Assembly: GCA_002371895.1 (NCBI GenBank)
Contig: DFHM01000003.1
Coordinates: forward strand, 1 to 59,402
Length of the DNA: 59,402 bases
Direction: 5' to 3'
Origin: Candidatus Saccharibacteria bacterium UBA3723
Lineage (GTDB): Bacteria > Patescibacteriota > Saccharimonadia > Saccharimonadales > Saccharimonadaceae
The translations under genes were made by a program, and so were the position numbers. Each line of letters starts with the position of its first letter. The stretch's first letter is position 1. The notes under the pieces were generated by a model. The model saw only the letters and a program-made list of their open reading frames with translations. It was not told the DNA's origin and did not search any database. Below, piece after piece: positions 41,568 to 50,068 of the stretch.

Positions 41568-41596
41568 ATTATACCACAGATCATAGAAGCCGCCAA
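41568..41596 (-). promoter_or_regulatory. tRNA-Thr promoter
   Basis: TTGGCG (41596-41591), 17 bp, TATAAT (41573-41568) with an extended TGG in front. Confidence 0.75.
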
Positions 41597-41608
41597 GCTT
41601 AACGGCAA

Positions 41609-41641
41609 TAAAAAATCCACCCGTTATTGGGTGGATTTTTC
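41609..41641. terminator. Terminator of the parAB-frr region operon
   Basis: Stem AAATCCACCC/GGGTGGATTT (41613-41622 with 41629-41638). U-rich on both strands. Confidence 0.85.
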
Positions 41642-41644
41642 GTT

Positions 41645-41965
41645 TTACATATTCGTATCGTATCGTTCGCGAATATCTTGCGTCCTATCCTCAAAGGTTG
41701 TCTGCATTTTTATCATCGAAAACGCAGTAAAGCCAATCATAAATATCGAAAAGAGGCCAATGATAACGAACATAATCTTTGCGACAGCGCTAATCATCTT
41801 GTGTTCAGGAGAGAGAACAAAATCCTCTGGAACATATTCCTCTTTGCCGTCATCGTATTCGATGGCGAAGTCCATGCGACAATGCTCGCAGTGAACGTCT
41901 CTGTCCCCTACTTTGAACTTTAATGGCGCGCCGCACTTTGGGCACTCTTTTGCGATTATTTTCAT
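41645..41965 (-). CDS. Zinc-ribbon membrane protein, function unknown
   Basis: 106 residues. An N-terminal zinc ribbon has CPKC (from about residue 8) and CEHC (about residue 26), then an acidic linker and one membrane helix (about 62-82) with a short charged tail. The ribbon would face the cytoplasm. It abuts the next upstream gene (its stop at 41966) and ends the minus-strand operon. Confidence 0.8.
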   Translation of the reverse strand: MKIIAKECPKCGAPLKFKVGDRDVHCEHCRMDFAIEYDDGKEEYVPEDFVLSPEHKMISAVAKIMFVIIGLFSIFMIGFTAFSMIKMQTTFEDRTQDIRERYDTNM

Positions 41966-42601
41966 TTATTGTTCTTGCCTACGGGTTACTTCGATATGCT
42001 TTGGTTGGATGTTTTCAATCTTTATTAGGATAGCTTTGCCCTCTACATTAATAGTATCGTTGGCGTCAATTGCGCTGGTATCGATGAAGATATTATAATC
42101 TTCGTCACGCGTAATCGAATTGATGCCAAAATAAGATAAGCCTGGCTTCTCCGCTGTGACCAAGATAACAGAGCCGGAATTAAAGAATCCATCCGATAGT
42201 TGGAAATCTTCTATCTCCTGCACGCCGCTTAGCATCTTAATCTGAGAAATGACTTTATCGTAAGCATCGTTGGAGCCGATATAGTAATAGTTTTCTTCGC
42301 CACCAACCTTCTTTAGAAGCTCACGATATTCGCTTTTCGTACCGGCACCTTCCTTGATGCCTGGGTTATAGGTAAATGCTTTTGTCTCGTATTGGATACC
42401 AATAATATCCGTAACGTCGTCGATTGGGGTATCATCTGCCGTTAATGATGCCTCGTAGTTGCGACCAATCTGGACGCCGGCATACATAATACCAGCTACG
42501 ACGATAAAACCGATGCAGACTGTAATGATTGAGGTCAATATTATTCTTAAATCTATGGTAGATTCAGGAGTTTTTGCTTTTTCGCCACCCTTTTCGGACA
42601 T
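41966..42601 (-). CDS. Membrane-anchored extracytoplasmic protein, function unknown
   Basis: 211 residues: a charged cytoplasmic N-terminus, one membrane helix (about 22-45), then a soluble domain of mixed strands. No family is recognised. AAAGGA lies before the ATG. It lies between frr and the zinc-ribbon membrane gene and is probably cotranscribed with both. Confidence 0.75.
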   Translation of the reverse strand: MSEKGGEKAKTPESTIDLRIILTSIITVCIGFIVVAGIMYAGVQIGRNYEASLTADDTPIDDVTDIIGIQYETKAFTYNPGIKEGAGTKSEYRELLKKVGGEENYYYIGSNDAYDKVISQIKMLSGVQEIEDFQLSDGFFNSGSVILVTAEKPGLSYFGINSITRDEDYNIFIDTSAIDANDTINVEGKAILIKIENIQPKHIEVTRRQEQ

Positions 42602-42616
42602 TTCTTATTCCTTTCC

Positions 42617-43159
42617 TTAAATTTTCATAATGTCTGCTTCTTTTTCAGCAAACAATTTATCAATTTCGTTATTGAAATCCTTAATCATGTCGTCGATTTC
42701 TTTTTCGGCGCGTTTCTTTGCGTCCTCGGCGAGTTCTGCAGCCTTGATATCCTTGCGGGCATCATCACGAATCTTACGGAGAGCAATCTTTGCTTCTTCT
42801 ACCTTGGTGCTAGCAGTCTTTACGATTTCCTTGCGGCGCTCCTCGGTTAGTGGTGGGACTGGCACGCGAATTACGCGACCGTCATCAGATGGGTTTAGGC
42901 CCAAGCTCTGATCTGCGCGAATTGCAGATGAAATTTTTGCGATATTTGCAACGTCATATGGCGTGATGAGTAACATGGTACCGCCAGAAACAGTCACGTT
43001 TGCGATTTGGTTTAGTGGCGTAAACTGACCGTATACTTCTGCCTTTACGCTAGAAAGCATATCTGGGTGAGCGCGGCCAGTGCGAACCTTCTTCATTTCT
43101 TCCTTGAAGCGCTCTACCGTCGCGTCCATCTTAGTTTTTACGCTGTTAGAATTGAACAT
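42617..43159 (-). CDS. frr: Ribosome recycling factor
   Basis: 180 residues, close to the usual 185. It shows the long three-helix bundle with RTGRAHPDML and the C-terminal ITPYDVANIAKI and PPLTEERRKEIVK motifs. It splits post-termination ribosomes with EF-G. It starts 22 nt inside parB, so the two are translationally coupled. This is an unusual pairing of a recycling factor with a partition operon. Confidence 0.97.
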   Translation of the reverse strand: MFNSNSVKTKMDATVERFKEEMKKVRTGRAHPDMLSSVKAEVYGQFTPLNQIANVTVSGGTMLLITPYDVANIAKISSAIRADQSLGLNPSDDGRVIRVPVPPLTEERRKEIVKTASTKVEEAKIALRKIRDDARKDIKAAELAEDAKKRAEKEIDDMIKDFNNEIDKLFAEKEADIMKI

Positions 43160-44016
43160 AGTCTCTCAAACTCCTTTTCATTCTTAAACTTTAATACGAT
43201 GTCACCTGAACCGCGTGCGCTCGTGTGAACTTTGACCTTAACACCTAGGTGATTGCTGAGCTTCGTGGCGCGAGCATCACTACCAGCATCTGCTGGGCGC
43301 TCTTTGGCCTGTTTTGCGGCCTTTTTGCGCGCTTTTAGCTCCACTGTATATTGTTCTACTTTGCGAGCACTCCACCCCTCTGAAATAATCTTTGGAATAA
43401 CCGCACTAATCTCCGCTGGTTCTAGTGGGATTAGTGGGCGAATTTGACCTTCCGCGAGGTTATTCTCTACCATCGCGTGCTTTACGTCGTCAGGAAGAGT
43501 TAGAAGACGCATTTTATTAATAACTGCGGATTCACTTTTACCGACTTTCTTTGCAACTTCTGCTGGAGTTAGATTGAACTGATTCTTTAGCTTTGCGTAT
43601 GCAGTCGCAATTTCGATAGCGTTAAGATCTTCACGCTGGACGTTTTCGATAATGGAAATCTCGAGGCGTTTTTGTGCGTCTAGCGTGCGAATAATTGCAG
43701 GGACCTTTTCGAGTCCAGCAATCTTCGAGGCGCGCCAGCGGCGTTCACCGGCGACAATCTTGTACTTATTGCCCTCTTTAGTGAGAACTAAAGGTTGTAA
43801 GACACCATGTTCCGCAATAGAATCCGCAAGAGCCTGGAGCTCTTCGGCTTTGAAATCGCGGCGTGGCTGGTCCTCGTCCGGGATAATATCTGAAACTTTG
43901 ATTTCCTTGAGCTGGCTTTCTTTCCTGTCCTCATTTGCAGTTGGGTCAAAAAATGCATCGATGTTTTCGGTTGGAATAAGGGCCTCAAAGCCACTACCTA
44001 ATCCGCGAGCGCTCAT
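43138..44016 (-). CDS. parB: Chromosome partitioning protein ParB
   Basis: 292 residues. N-terminal IIPDEDQPRRDF and the GERRWRA motif (the CTP-binding ParB/Srx fold), then a helix-turn-helix region, then a basic C-terminal dimerisation domain. ParB loads onto parS and bridges DNA. It overlaps parA by 4 nt. No convincing parS copy was found in the window. Confidence 0.95.
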   Translation of the reverse strand: MSARGLGSGFEALIPTENIDAFFDPTANEDRKESQLKEIKVSDIIPDEDQPRRDFKAEELQALADSIAEHGVLQPLVLTKEGNKYKIVAGERRWRASKIAGLEKVPAIIRTLDAQKRLEISIIENVQREDLNAIEIATAYAKLKNQFNLTPAEVAKKVGKSESAVINKMRLLTLPDDVKHAMVENNLAEGQIRPLIPLEPAEISAVIPKIISEGWSARKVEQYTVELKARKKAAKQAKERPADAGSDARATKLSNHLGVKVKVHTSARGSGDIVLKFKNEKEFERLCSILTA

Positions 44017-44777
44017 TTTGTGCGCTCCATTACTTCTTCAGCAAGCTCCTTGTATGCTCTAGCACCCTTACTAAAGCGGTCATATTGTCCAATTGGCACA
44101 CCGTGGCTTGGAGCCTCTGCTAAGCGAACGTTGCGAGGAATGGTAGTTTCGAATACTTTATCCTTGAAATATTTCTTTACTTCGGCAAGCACCTGTGAGC
44201 TAAGCGCCGTACGGCGATCATACATCGTAGCAAGCACGCCAAGAAGCTTTAGGTCTGGATTCATAGCCTTCTTTACGAGATTCATGCTCTCGAGAAGCTG
44301 CGCTACGCCCTGCATGGCATAAAACTCTGTCTGGACAGGAATAAGAATATATTCTGACGCAATCATACCATTTACTGTCAAAAGCGATAGGCTTGGCGGG
44401 CTATCGATAATAATATAATCATAATCTTCTGCAACGGAATTAACGGCATGCTTCAAAAGAAGGAACTTGTTTTCCATTTCGGCCATCTGAACCTCGACAT
44501 TTGCGAGTTCAGGAATGGTAGGAGCGATGAATAGCTTCTTGGTTTTGTTAGAAATAATAATATCTTTAAGTTCGCATTCGCCAAGCATGACATCGCACAT
44601 GGTCTTATCGACTTCACGATGATCTACGCCAAGGCCTGCACTGGCGTTGCCCTGAGGGTCAAAATCTATAACTAATGTCTTGTTTCCTGCTTTCGCAAGA
44701 TAAAAAGCCAAGTTGACAGACGTAGTCGTCTTGCCAACGCCTCCCTTTTGATTGGTAACAGTTATTACCTTAGCCAT
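44013..44777 (-). CDS. parA: Chromosome partitioning ATPase ParA (Soj)
   Basis: 254 residues. Deviant Walker A motif KGGVGKTT from residue 11, IDFDPQGN Walker A' and IDSPPSLS Walker B. It moves ParB-bound DNA. The start is leaderless: TAAAAT ends 6 nt before the ATG, and no Shine-Dalgarno is seen. Confidence 0.96.
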   Translation of the reverse strand: MAKVITVTNQKGGVGKTTTSVNLAFYLAKAGNKTLVIDFDPQGNASAGLGVDHREVDKTMCDVMLGECELKDIIISNKTKKLFIAPTIPELANVEVQMAEMENKFLLLKHAVNSVAEDYDYIIIDSPPSLSLLTVNGMIASEYILIPVQTEFYAMQGVAQLLESMNLVKKAMNPDLKLLGVLATMYDRRTALSSQVLAEVKKYFKDKVFETTIPRNVRLAEAPSHGVPIGQYDRFSKGARAYKELAEEVMERTK

Positions 44778-44783
44778 AGTTAT

Positions 44784-44789
44784 ATTTTA
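44784..44789 (-). promoter_or_regulatory. -10 box of the leaderless parA transcript
   Basis: TAAAAT (44789-44784), six bases (ATAACT) before the ATG at 44777. Confidence 0.6.
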
Positions 44790-44818
44790 CGCTATATTTC
44801 ACGATAATTAAAGAGGAA

Positions 44819-45775
44819 CTACCAAATGTAGGACTCAATAATTTCTGGGAGTGGAATTTCTAGCAAGATGATACAGCCCTCTTCGTAACGGCCGCCCATA
44901 TAGTTTACGAGTTCGAGTTCGTCATCGAAGAATTTCACTTTAGCATTGACCTTCATCCCCTCTGGCTGCTTGCCAAGGATTAAAATCTCAGACATAAGGT
45001 CATAGTTTACCTTCTGGAGCTTCGAGACGTCATCGGTGACGAGGATACGTGCAGGCGCATCAAGTGCATACAATGCGCGAAGGCCGTATTTGACTGAAGT
45101 AGCTGAGGTCGATGCGCTATCATCGATAATGATTGAACCTTTTAGGCCCCTTGCCGGAGACATGCGACCATGTAACGGGCGGATTGATTCCGCACCAGCA
45201 GTAATGAGGTCGCGATGGACCTTAAACAAACGCGCTACACCGCAAGCCATGATGATTGGGCGCAAGTTGTGCTCGCCAATAACCTTAATATTTACTGGGA
45301 GTTTATCGCGTTCTGGATCATAGAAGACACCCTTAAAGCCGTCGAGGGTCATGAGTTCGGTATTTTCGTAATAGAAGTCTGCCGGGTGTTCATCGCCATA
45401 AGTGAAGACATCTGGGTTCATGAGATATTTGGCGAACTTTTGAGGAACGTCATTGAAGTTAATGAAGACGTGGCGAGAACGGTTTGCAATTGCAAAGTAG
45501 CGCTCAGCCTCTTCGTCGGTCTCACAGCTCGTAATCACGCAGACATCTGGCTTAATGTCTGGGAACTCTGCCATAGAGTTGAAATCTAGAATTAGAACAT
45601 CTTCTAGGACGCTTTTGTTTACGCCAAAAGTAACAGTCATAGCCTGGCCGAGAACTACGCCTAGTGCGCGGATGGCGGACTTGCGACCGTAACTACCTGC
45701 TACTACGATGACTTTAATCGTTGGGTACTTTTTGAGGTACTTTTCGATTTGTCTCTTTGGGCTGCCGAACAACAT
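44819..45775 (-). CDS. Degenerate Mur-ligase-like protein
   Basis: 318 residues. A P-loop-like VAGSYGRKS near residue 25 is at the position of the Mur ligase GTxGKT. GEHNLRPIIMACGVARLF resembles the Mur GxHNxxNxxAA region and is followed by PLHGRM, as in MurE. IIDDSASTS stands where Mur ligases have DDSYNANP. It is shorter than MurE/MurF (about 450-490) and lacks the usual N-terminal domain. It may be a MurT-like amide ligase or a non-catalytic relative. It is coupled to the HdeD-like gene (TAATG). Confidence 0.7.
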   Translation of the reverse strand: MLFGSPKRQIEKYLKKYPTIKVIVVAGSYGRKSAIRALGVVLGQAMTVTFGVNKSVLEDVLILDFNSMAEFPDIKPDVCVITSCETDEEAERYFAIANRSRHVFINFNDVPQKFAKYLMNPDVFTYGDEHPADFYYENTELMTLDGFKGVFYDPERDKLPVNIKVIGEHNLRPIIMACGVARLFKVHRDLITAGAESIRPLHGRMSPARGLKGSIIIDDSASTSATSVKYGLRALYALDAPARILVTDDVSKLQKVNYDLMSEILILGKQPEGMKVNAKVKFFDDELELVNYMGGRYEEGCIILLEIPLPEIIESYIW

Positions 45776-46407
45776 TATTTCTTAGCGCCTTTCTTCTTTG
45801 TGGTCTTCGTGGTTTTTGTGGTGCGAGCAGCTACGCGCTCTGCGTGAAGTTCTGCCATTTCATCTTTGGAATGAATGCCGAAGAATAGATCCGTAAGACC
45901 GTTAATCATTAGATAGGTGCCAAAAAGCTTTAGGTGAGTTAGCATGCTTGTACCATTAAACATTACGAGGGCCAAGACACAGCCAAGCATACCATTGACG
46001 ATCCACATAAAGCGGTCGGTCATATTATCGAAGCCTTTGAAGCCCATGACGATGGTCACTACGGATGCAAATAGTACATAACCAGACAATAGGCTGACGC
46101 GTAGGACAATTAGGTCGTTTTCTGCGATACCTGGAATATTAGCTACTAGCAATGCGATTGCAATCCACATCTCTAATAGGCCAAGGAATAATGCAAAGCC
46201 GATATTATGGTTGCGGCGCTTACGATGAACACAGTTAGTGAGCTCAATTATGGCTAGGCCAACCATTGTCATGCCGACAATCCAGGTCAGACCGCTTACG
46301 CTATCTCTTCCTGTTAGCATGATGCAGAGGCCTGCAATCAATGAAATAATACCCTTAATAGCAAAAGTCAGCCAATGACTTTCGATGAATTTACGTTTTG
46401 TGCTCAC
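45775..46407 (-). CDS. HdeD-like (DUF308) membrane protein
   Basis: 210 residues with about six membrane helices in three hairpins and a Lys/Thr-rich basic tail. The helix-pair layout, with GIISLIAGLCIML in the first pair, matches HdeD/DUF308 proteins, linked to acid stress in E. coli. GTG start at 46407 with AGGAGC about 8 nt before it. It is coupled to the Mur-like gene that follows. Confidence 0.7.
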   Translation of the reverse strand: MSTKRKFIESHWLTFAIKGIISLIAGLCIMLTGRDSVSGLTWIVGMTMVGLAIIELTNCVHRKRRNHNIGFALFLGLLEMWIAIALLVANIPGIAENDLIVLRVSLLSGYVLFASVVTIVMGFKGFDNMTDRFMWIVNGMLGCVLALVMFNGTSMLTHLKLFGTYLMINGLTDLFFGIHSKDEMAELHAERVAARTTKTTKTTKKKGAKK

Positions 46408-46474
46408 TTCAAAAAGCTCCTATATCTTTCTTTAAAGTATAGTTTAAGCACAAGCGTTTTGCAAGTGGAGTTAA

Positions 46475-47494
46475 TTAAACGTGGCGAATTTTTGCACGTG
46501 TTTTTTCGAGCAGATAAGTCAATTTATATTGAGCCGGCTTAATTATGAGATCGTGCGCGTGCAGATAGATCAATTCTTCGACGCCGAAGCTACGCTTAAA
46601 CTGGCTGACACCATAAAATCGATGCTTTGTATCATTTTCCGCAGTAATGCCCCAGAAATTGTAGCGCTTAATGCCACGCTCACGCGCATCGCGCATGGCT
46701 TGCATATGAAGTAATGGTGCGCCGGAATACTTAGTGCCCAGCTCCGTTGATACACCGTAGTGATAGGATGCTTCATTGCCGTAGAAAATCATGAAGTTTT
46801 GCGCCAATATCTCGTCGCCAAGTTTGGCGGTGTACAACTTTACCTCGTCATACTTCGCGAAGGCCTCGAATTGTTTGCGCAAGAAATCTTCGGAAAACTC
46901 AACAAACTTTTGGCGGGCCGCAGTCTCGAGCTGTATCTTGTAGAAGGTTTTGATTTCTTTTGGATCAGTGCTGGTCGTAACAGTAATATTGTTCTTTTGT
47001 GCCTTACGGATCTTACGACGAAGTCCCTGGGACGCGCCCGCGAGAATTTCTTCCTCTGATTTTGATATATCCAAGATTCCAGCGTATTCTACAGAGAGAT
47101 ACATTGGAGCTGGCTTTAGTCCTAACTGCCTGAAGAGAGCGCGATTCTTTTCGTTCTCGACAATTTGCGGCCGAATGCGTACGAAGACGCAATGATTTTT
47201 CTCGGCCTGTTCTTTAATATCCGCAAATACCGCTTCGCGGAGCTTTTTGTTACTCCAGTCCATAATCGGGCCACCAGCAATCGCCATATAAGTTCCACGT
47301 TTTGCGGTTTCTACCTGGCCAACATAGGAGGCAATTATCTTATCGTCATTATCGAGCGCAATGCGACGAACGACGGTCTTTTTGCGCGCCTCGTGAAAGT
47401 CGCCCCATGCCCATGACTGCAAAAAGTTTGCGTCGTCGTGACTCGTTACAAATTTATCCCACTTCTTCTGGTCGGTTGCGTCGATAATTTTCAT
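46475..47494 (-). CDS. FemX/FemAB-type peptidyltransferase (copy 1)
   Basis: 339 residues of the FemABX family with two GNAT-like halves. It has NFLQSWAWGDFHE near the start, a GGP motif, ARRGLRRKIRKAQKN-type basic helix (RRKIRK), and SYHYGVST with KRYNFWGI towards the end. Such enzymes add amino acids from aminoacyl-tRNA to lipid II to build interpeptide bridges. It is the paralog of the gene at 48363 and is separated from it by a TMEM43-like gene. TAAAAT ends 7 nt before the ATG, so a leaderless internal start is possible. Confidence 0.9.
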   Translation of the reverse strand: MKIIDATDQKKWDKFVTSHDDANFLQSWAWGDFHEARKKTVVRRIALDNDDKIIASYVGQVETAKRGTYMAIAGGPIMDWSNKKLREAVFADIKEQAEKNHCVFVRIRPQIVENEKNRALFRQLGLKPAPMYLSVEYAGILDISKSEEEILAGASQGLRRKIRKAQKNNITVTTSTDPKEIKTFYKIQLETAARQKFVEFSEDFLRKQFEAFAKYDEVKLYTAKLGDEILAQNFMIFYGNEASYHYGVSTELGTKYSGAPLLHMQAMRDARERGIKRYNFWGITAENDTKHRFYGVSQFKRSFGVEELIYLHAHDLIIKPAQYKLTYLLEKTRAKIRHV

Positions 47495-47499
47495 AGAGC

Positions 47500-48351
47500 C
47501 TATTTTACCTTTTTGCTCTTGATATTTGCAAATACAATAGCCGTAACACCGAAACAGGCAAAGGCAATGCCGATGAGCGAAATAATGAAGTTTACATTAA
47601 ATTCGAATCCTGTCGAAGATGTCGAGAAATCTGCGGCGCTAAGTTCGCCCTCTTCAAGAGAATAGACTTCTTTTTTGTTGTCGGAATAAAAAGCCTCGAA
47701 CGAGTTGCCGTTTTGCTTCGCAATAACAGTTACAGTCTTATCTTTTGCATATTTATAAGAGATACGGAAATCACCAATCTTTGGGTTATTCATATCTGTC
47801 GTGTTCGTAATATATTCGCCAGAAAGAGTATATTGGCCCTTATATAGCTCGGAGATTTCGTCCGGACCAAGTACGGTATCATAATCGATGTCGTGTACGA
47901 GCTTTTCGGTCAAAGTGAATGCGCCCAATGCCACGTCGGACTGCAAATATTCTTCACTGGCAAATGCTTTACTGTCTGGATTCTTATGCTCGGCATCATA
48001 AGAGCTAGAATCGATTATGTCCTCGTTCCAAACTTTAAGATACTGATTCGTTTCCTCGTCGAGTTGATATTGATACATCTCAACTACGCGTTTTAGCTTG
48101 TAGGTCTTCTTGGAAATGCCGAAATATTTATCAGTAAGATTGCCGCTCGCAGAAACTTCATCCGAGATAGCGACGAGTTTTCCTTGATTGCCTGTACTAA
48201 CTACGTCAGACTTCGCAAAAATAACTTCGTTACCATCAGTATCAACTACGGCCGTGGTCTGATTTTTATTAATAATTGCCAACCCAATTAGCGCCAAACC
48301 GATAATAATCAGCGCGATATTTAATACTGGGATTTTATTTTTAGTGGCCAT
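47500..48351 (-). CDS. TMEM43-like (PF07787-type) membrane protein
   Basis: 283 residues with one helix near the N-terminus (about 10-26) and one near the C-terminus (about 250-275), and a large extracytoplasmic loop. The loop has GKLVAISDEV and KLKRVVEMYQYQLDEETNQYLKVW, matching the TMEM43 signature (R-x-V-E-M-Y-Q). The bacterial function is unknown; the human relative TMEM43/LUMA sits in inner nuclear and ER membranes. GGAGGG precedes the ATG. It lies between two FemX paralogs, so a wall or envelope role is likely. Confidence 0.75.
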   Translation of the reverse strand: MATKNKIPVLNIALIIIGLALIGLAIINKNQTTAVVDTDGNEVIFAKSDVVSTGNQGKLVAISDEVSASGNLTDKYFGISKKTYKLKRVVEMYQYQLDEETNQYLKVWNEDIIDSSSYDAEHKNPDSKAFASEEYLQSDVALGAFTLTEKLVHDIDYDTVLGPDEISELYKGQYTLSGEYITNTTDMNNPKIGDFRISYKYAKDKTVTVIAKQNGNSFEAFYSDNKKEVYSLEEGELSAADFSTSSTGFEFNVNFIISLIGIAFACFGVTAIVFANIKSKKVK

Positions 48352-48362
48352 TTGCCCTCCTT

Positions 48363-49379
48363 TTATAAATGACGACGTTTTTTGCGCATCTCTTCAAGAA
48401 GATGCACGAATTTATAACGCATTGGTCTAATAACTAAATCGTGTGCCGGAAGATAGGCGATCTGATCACCGCCGAAACCGGTCTTAAATGTGGTCACGCC
48501 AGCATAGCGATGTTTTGGGGAATTTGGCGGCGCGATACCGAATAAATTATAACGCTTGAAGCCAAGCTCGCGCGCGTCGCGAATAATTTGCCACTGCAAA
48601 GCATACGCACCCGGATACTTTCTGCCTTCTTCTGTGGATGCCGCCTCGTGGTAAATCGCCTCTGGACTTTGCATGATTACTAAGCCTTTGGCGAGCGGTT
48701 TACCATCAAGCGTAGCTGTATAAATACGAGCTGCGCCAGCAAAGGCGTCATGCTGTGCCATAATGAATTCTCTAGTAGACGGAATGAAGCCCTGGCGTTT
48801 TGCGGTCTCTAGCTGCAAATCATAAAATTCAGAAAAGGCATGTTTATTCGTATCGAATCTAACCTGAATGCCCATCTTTTGCGCGCGTCGCACTTCATAG
48901 CGGGTCTGGCGACGCATATCTTTTAATAGCTGCTCTTCAGTAAGTTTGAGGTCAATCATTACCGTATGCTCCGCATGGAGATGCATCGGTGATGGAACAA
49001 GGCCTAGATCCTCGATCATCTTTACGTGGGCTGCGGAATCGTCAATATTTGGACGCATGCGCACAAAAACACAGTCCTCGTTCTTTGCAATTTTGGCAAT
49101 TTCTTCCATGAAAGTCTTCACAAAGCGAGGCTCATGATCCCAGTCGAGAATTGGGCCACCAGGAATTTCGAGATAGCGACCGCGCTTAGCATTCTTTACG
49201 ATTACGACAGCCGTGCCATGAATAACATCTTGCTCGGTAAGCTTTAGATAATATACCTTCTCGCCATCTAGTTCATAGACCTTGCCCCAACTAGAAGTCT
49301 GCAAAAAGTTTGCTTCTGGATGTTTCTGCATAACATAGCGGTCTAAATCCTCTGGATCAATGCGTTCTAACCTAATCAT
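48363..49379 (-). CDS. FemX/FemAB-type peptidyltransferase (copy 2)
   Basis: 338 residues, paralog of copy 1 with the same landmarks: NFLQTSSWGKVYE at the start, GGPILDW, RRQTRYEVRRAQK, and IYHEAASTEEG with KRYNLFGI. Two copies suggest bridges of two or more different residues. It starts 4 nt inside the hydrolase gene. GGGGAG lies before the ATG. Confidence 0.9.
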   Translation of the reverse strand: MIRLERIDPEDLDRYVMQKHPEANFLQTSSWGKVYELDGEKVYYLKLTEQDVIHGTAVVIVKNAKRGRYLEIPGGPILDWDHEPRFVKTFMEEIAKIAKNEDCVFVRMRPNIDDSAAHVKMIEDLGLVPSPMHLHAEHTVMIDLKLTEEQLLKDMRRQTRYEVRRAQKMGIQVRFDTNKHAFSEFYDLQLETAKRQGFIPSTREFIMAQHDAFAGAARIYTATLDGKPLAKGLVIMQSPEAIYHEAASTEEGRKYPGAYALQWQIIRDARELGFKRYNLFGIAPPNSPKHRYAGVTTFKTGFGGDQIAYLPAHDLVIRPMRYKFVHLLEEMRKKRRHL

Positions 49380-50068
49380 TTGCTCCCCTTTTTTGTTAAT
49401 AGCTGGTATTTTTCAAAGATTTCAGCCGCAAGCTCGTCCGCATCGACAAGATAGCGTGAATGTCTCCAACCTTCTTTAATAGTTAGACTCGAATTAATTA
49501 GCAAAGCGTGCATCTTTTTACCCTGACGCGGAGGGGTGATTTTATCGTCGCTACCCCAGATAATTTGCGCCGGCGTAGTAATGCCAGAGATATCCAAAGT
49601 TTTATCCGAGGTAAGCATATTATCGAGAGTTTTCTTCATATTGTCTGGTGCTTGCTCGTAATCACTGGCGCCAAGAACTTTATGGACAACTTTGCGTGCG
49701 AGTGGAATCTTCTTTAGCGGTGAAAACACCTTTGACAGGCCACGCGAGATATCGCGTTTTGCGGATTTTTCATAAATTCCGGCAGCATCTAGCAAAATAA
49801 CACCCTTGAGGTATTTTGAATCTTCGCTAAGAAGATTAAGCAGAATACGGCCGCCATTGCTGTGACCAAGCGCGATCGAACCTTGAGGAATCTTGTCTTT
49901 GGCCCATTTAACATAATCTTCAATCGTAAAAACCTTATCGGACTTTGTGCCGAGACCCGGAACCTTTAATAGTTCCGCCTCAATGCCGCGTTCTTTGAGA
50001 TGCTCGATAACTTCGTACCAAGGTTCTGGTTTGTAAGTCCAGCCATGAATAATATATAACTTTTGCAT
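49376..50068 (-). CDS. Alpha/beta hydrolase
   Basis: 230 residues from the ATG at 50068 (MQKLYIIHGWTYKPE); a longer in-frame reading would overlap the Mur-ligase-like gene. The nucleophile elbow GHSNGG (near residue 91), an Asp in WGSDDKITPP (about 182) and a His in EGWRHS (about 205) form a likely triad. The fold matches small cytoplasmic alpha/beta hydrolases. The start overlaps the stop of the Mur-ligase-like gene (ATGA). The substrate is unknown. Confidence 0.85.
   Translation of the reverse strand: MQKLYIIHGWTYKPEPWYEVIEHLKERGIEAELLKVPGLGTKSDKVFTIEDYVKWAKDKIPQGSIALGHSNGGRILLNLLSEDSKYLKGVILLDAAGIYEKSAKRDISRGLSKVFSPLKKIPLARKVVHKVLGASDYEQAPDNMKKTLDNMLTSDKTLDISGITTPAQIIWGSDDKITPPRQGKKMHALLINSSLTIKEGWRHSRYLVDADELAAEIFEKYQLLTKKGSK

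Noticed and set aside
44791..44810. TTTCACG near parA as a parS site
   Set aside because: Only about half of the parS palindrome is present and the other arm does not match.
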